A stretch of DNA of 64,000 nt. Origin: Eubacterium sp. UBA3279. Its GTDB lineage: Bacteria; Bacillota; Clostridia; Lachnospirales; Lachnospiraceae. Where the stretch lies: positions 31,457-95,456 of the forward strand of contig DETV01000105.1 of assembly GCA_002361775.1 (NCBI GenBank). Reading direction: 5' to 3'. The notes beneath the pieces were generated by a model that made no database searches, was not told the origin of the DNA, and saw nothing but the letters and a program-made list of their open reading frames with translations. How positions within the stretch are numbered: position 1 is the stretch's first letter; each line of letters opens with the position of its first letter. Of the stretch, positions 63,193 through 64,000 are shown in pieces. Made by a program: the position numbers and the translations under genes.

Positions 63193-64000
63193 ATGAAGAA
63201 AAATAAGTATTTCCATAAAGGTATAAAAGCGCCGCAAGGCGATTTCAAGAATTTTCACATTGTTATGATGTTGTTTCTTGCGTTCTTCATATTCACTTTT
63301 GTTGGTGCGGGAAGCTTTATCATCGTATCGCTTGTGGGACTGCTCCTGTGTATCGTGGGGTTTTTACAGACCTCTGTAAAAGTGGATCTGTGGGTTCTTC
63401 TGCCGTTGATCTTCTATAATATAATCAGTTTTCTCTCCGGATACAGAGTTTTCGGAAACACACTGGAAGGATTGGCTTCTACCCAGTCGGTCTTTCCGAT
63501 AGTCTATCTGCTGGCGGCATATCTTGACGGCAGGGAGCGGATGTTTCTGAAAAGACTGTGTGCAATATGGGTTGGCGTGATGGCCGCCATAGGGCTCGGT
63601 CAGTTTACACTGGCGGCATTTTCCGGAACCGCCTCAAGGCTTTCTGGCTTCATGGGAAATCCAAACGCCATGGGCATGATGCTGGCTCTTGGCTGGTTTG
63701 CGATGCAAAGCTGTCTTTTCGAACTGGAAGGAAAAAATCCCCTTCTAAAAAGACTTTTTCATGGGGTGGAATTTATTACACTGGCGGCGCTGGCGCTGAC
63801 GCTGTCCATAGGAGCGTTTGGGGCGCTGGGCGTTGGGGTCATTGCAATGCATATTCATGGAAAAGAACGGGTTTCGGCTTTGATTTGCAGAGGGTCGGAG
63901 ATTATTTTTGCCGGAGGCTGCGGCATTCTCCTTTATGTAGCCGGAGATTACACGGATTGGCCATGGCTCTGCCTTATTATTTGCGGTTATATTTTGATTA
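63193..64000 (+). CDS. O-antigen-ligase-like polytopic membrane protein, N-terminal part
   Basis: ATG 63193; the frame is open to the window edge (269 codons). At least seven hydrophobic segments (VMMLFLAFFIFTFVGAG, IIVSLVGLLLCIVGFL and others). SRLSGFMGNPNAMGMMLAL is the G-x-x-x-NPN motif typical of the Wzy/O-antigen ligase superfamily. In Firmicutes such proteins join or polymerise capsule or cell-wall glycans. A GGGGG run lies ~12 bases before the start. This is probably chromosomal sequence beyond the mobile DNA, but the 3' end is not seen. Confidence 0.7.
   Translation, partial: MKKNKYFHKGIKAPQGDFKNFHIVMMLFLAFFIFTFVGAGSFIIVSLVGLLLCIVGFLQTSVKVDLWVLLPLIFYNIISFLSGYRVFGNTLEGLASTQSVFPIVYLLAAYLDGRERMFLKRLCAIWVGVMAAIGLGQFTLAAFSGTASRLSGFMGNPNAMGMMLALGWFAMQSCLFELEGKNPLLKRLFHGVEFITLAALALTLSIGAFGALGVGVIAMHIHGKERVSALICRGSEIIFAGGCGILLYVAGDYTDWPWLCLIICGYILI

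Noticed and set aside
1..64000. tRNA or rRNA genes as integration targets
   Set aside because: No cloverleaf with a T-loop GTTCGA context or rRNA sequence was noticed, including near the integrase; a tRNAscan run would be decisive.

Overview
The window looks like a chromosome segment of a gut Lachnospiraceae-type Firmicute (Blautia, Dorea or Ruminococcus relatives). This is inferred from the low-to-moderate GC, strong GGAGG ribosome sites, a class B sortase, and the gene content of mobile elements typical of that family. No taxonomic search was possible. Nearly all of it is accessory DNA: a decayed integrative mobilisable or conjugative element (about 3.6-55 kb) carrying a large phosphorothioate (PT) defence operon, with a second MobA/MobL-type transposon (about 55.3-61.4 kb) and an IS4-like insertion abutting its right side.

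Left edge (1-3.5 kb, all minus strand): a Fic protein running off the window, a 60-codon chimera of a topoisomerase III scrap and an integrase tail, a broken AAA-ATPase-like gene, and an intact DUF4143-type ATPase behind a promoter embedded in TATACCC repeats. Integration and regulation module (3.6-14 kb): tyrosine integrase with an in-frame TGA, a protein with four tandem excisionase-type HTH units, a 55-residue excisionase-like gene, a sigma-like gene with an in-frame TAG, XRE regulators, a metallophosphoesterase, several orphan genes, and an SOS cassette (Y-family polymerase plus ATPase, divergent from a LexA-like S24 repressor). A WYL regulator ends the module.

Defence operon (14.1-39.2 kb, minus strand, almost gap-free). 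From the promoter downward: small XRE regulator, SspD-like PAPS-reductase/ferredoxin, SspB-like DUF4007, SspC-like ATPase, SspA-like cysteine desulfurase, then SspF/G/H (DptF/G/H-like). Further downstream come a second DUF4007-like protein, a second SspC-like ATPase, a nuclease-helicase and a 476-residue coiled-coil protein. SspABCD would sulfurate DNA and SspFGH would attack unmodified DNA. The second DUF4007/ATPase pair with its helicase is the part I cannot match to a described system and is the best candidate for new biology.

Element backbone (39.4-55.3 kb): GNAT, EF-hand-like protein, SSB, HIRAN protein, a highly structured oriT/leader region, MobC and a MobP relaxase (in-frame TGA), an S-box (SAM-I/IV-like) riboswitch with a terminator switch, an ArdC-like antirestriction giant, RadC-like protein, sortase B, a separate Panacea/AAA-ATPase/unknown operon, DUF5688, and a truncated SpaA-type surface protein fused by deletion to a truncated DnaC. 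No type IV secretion genes are present, so the element could move only with help. The second transposon (TnpV, AlbA-type regulator, DUF6076, DUF6429, sigma-like, MobA/MobL with in-frame TAG, internally deleted serine recombinase) and an IS4-type IS follow. The window ends in an O-antigen-ligase-like membrane protein.
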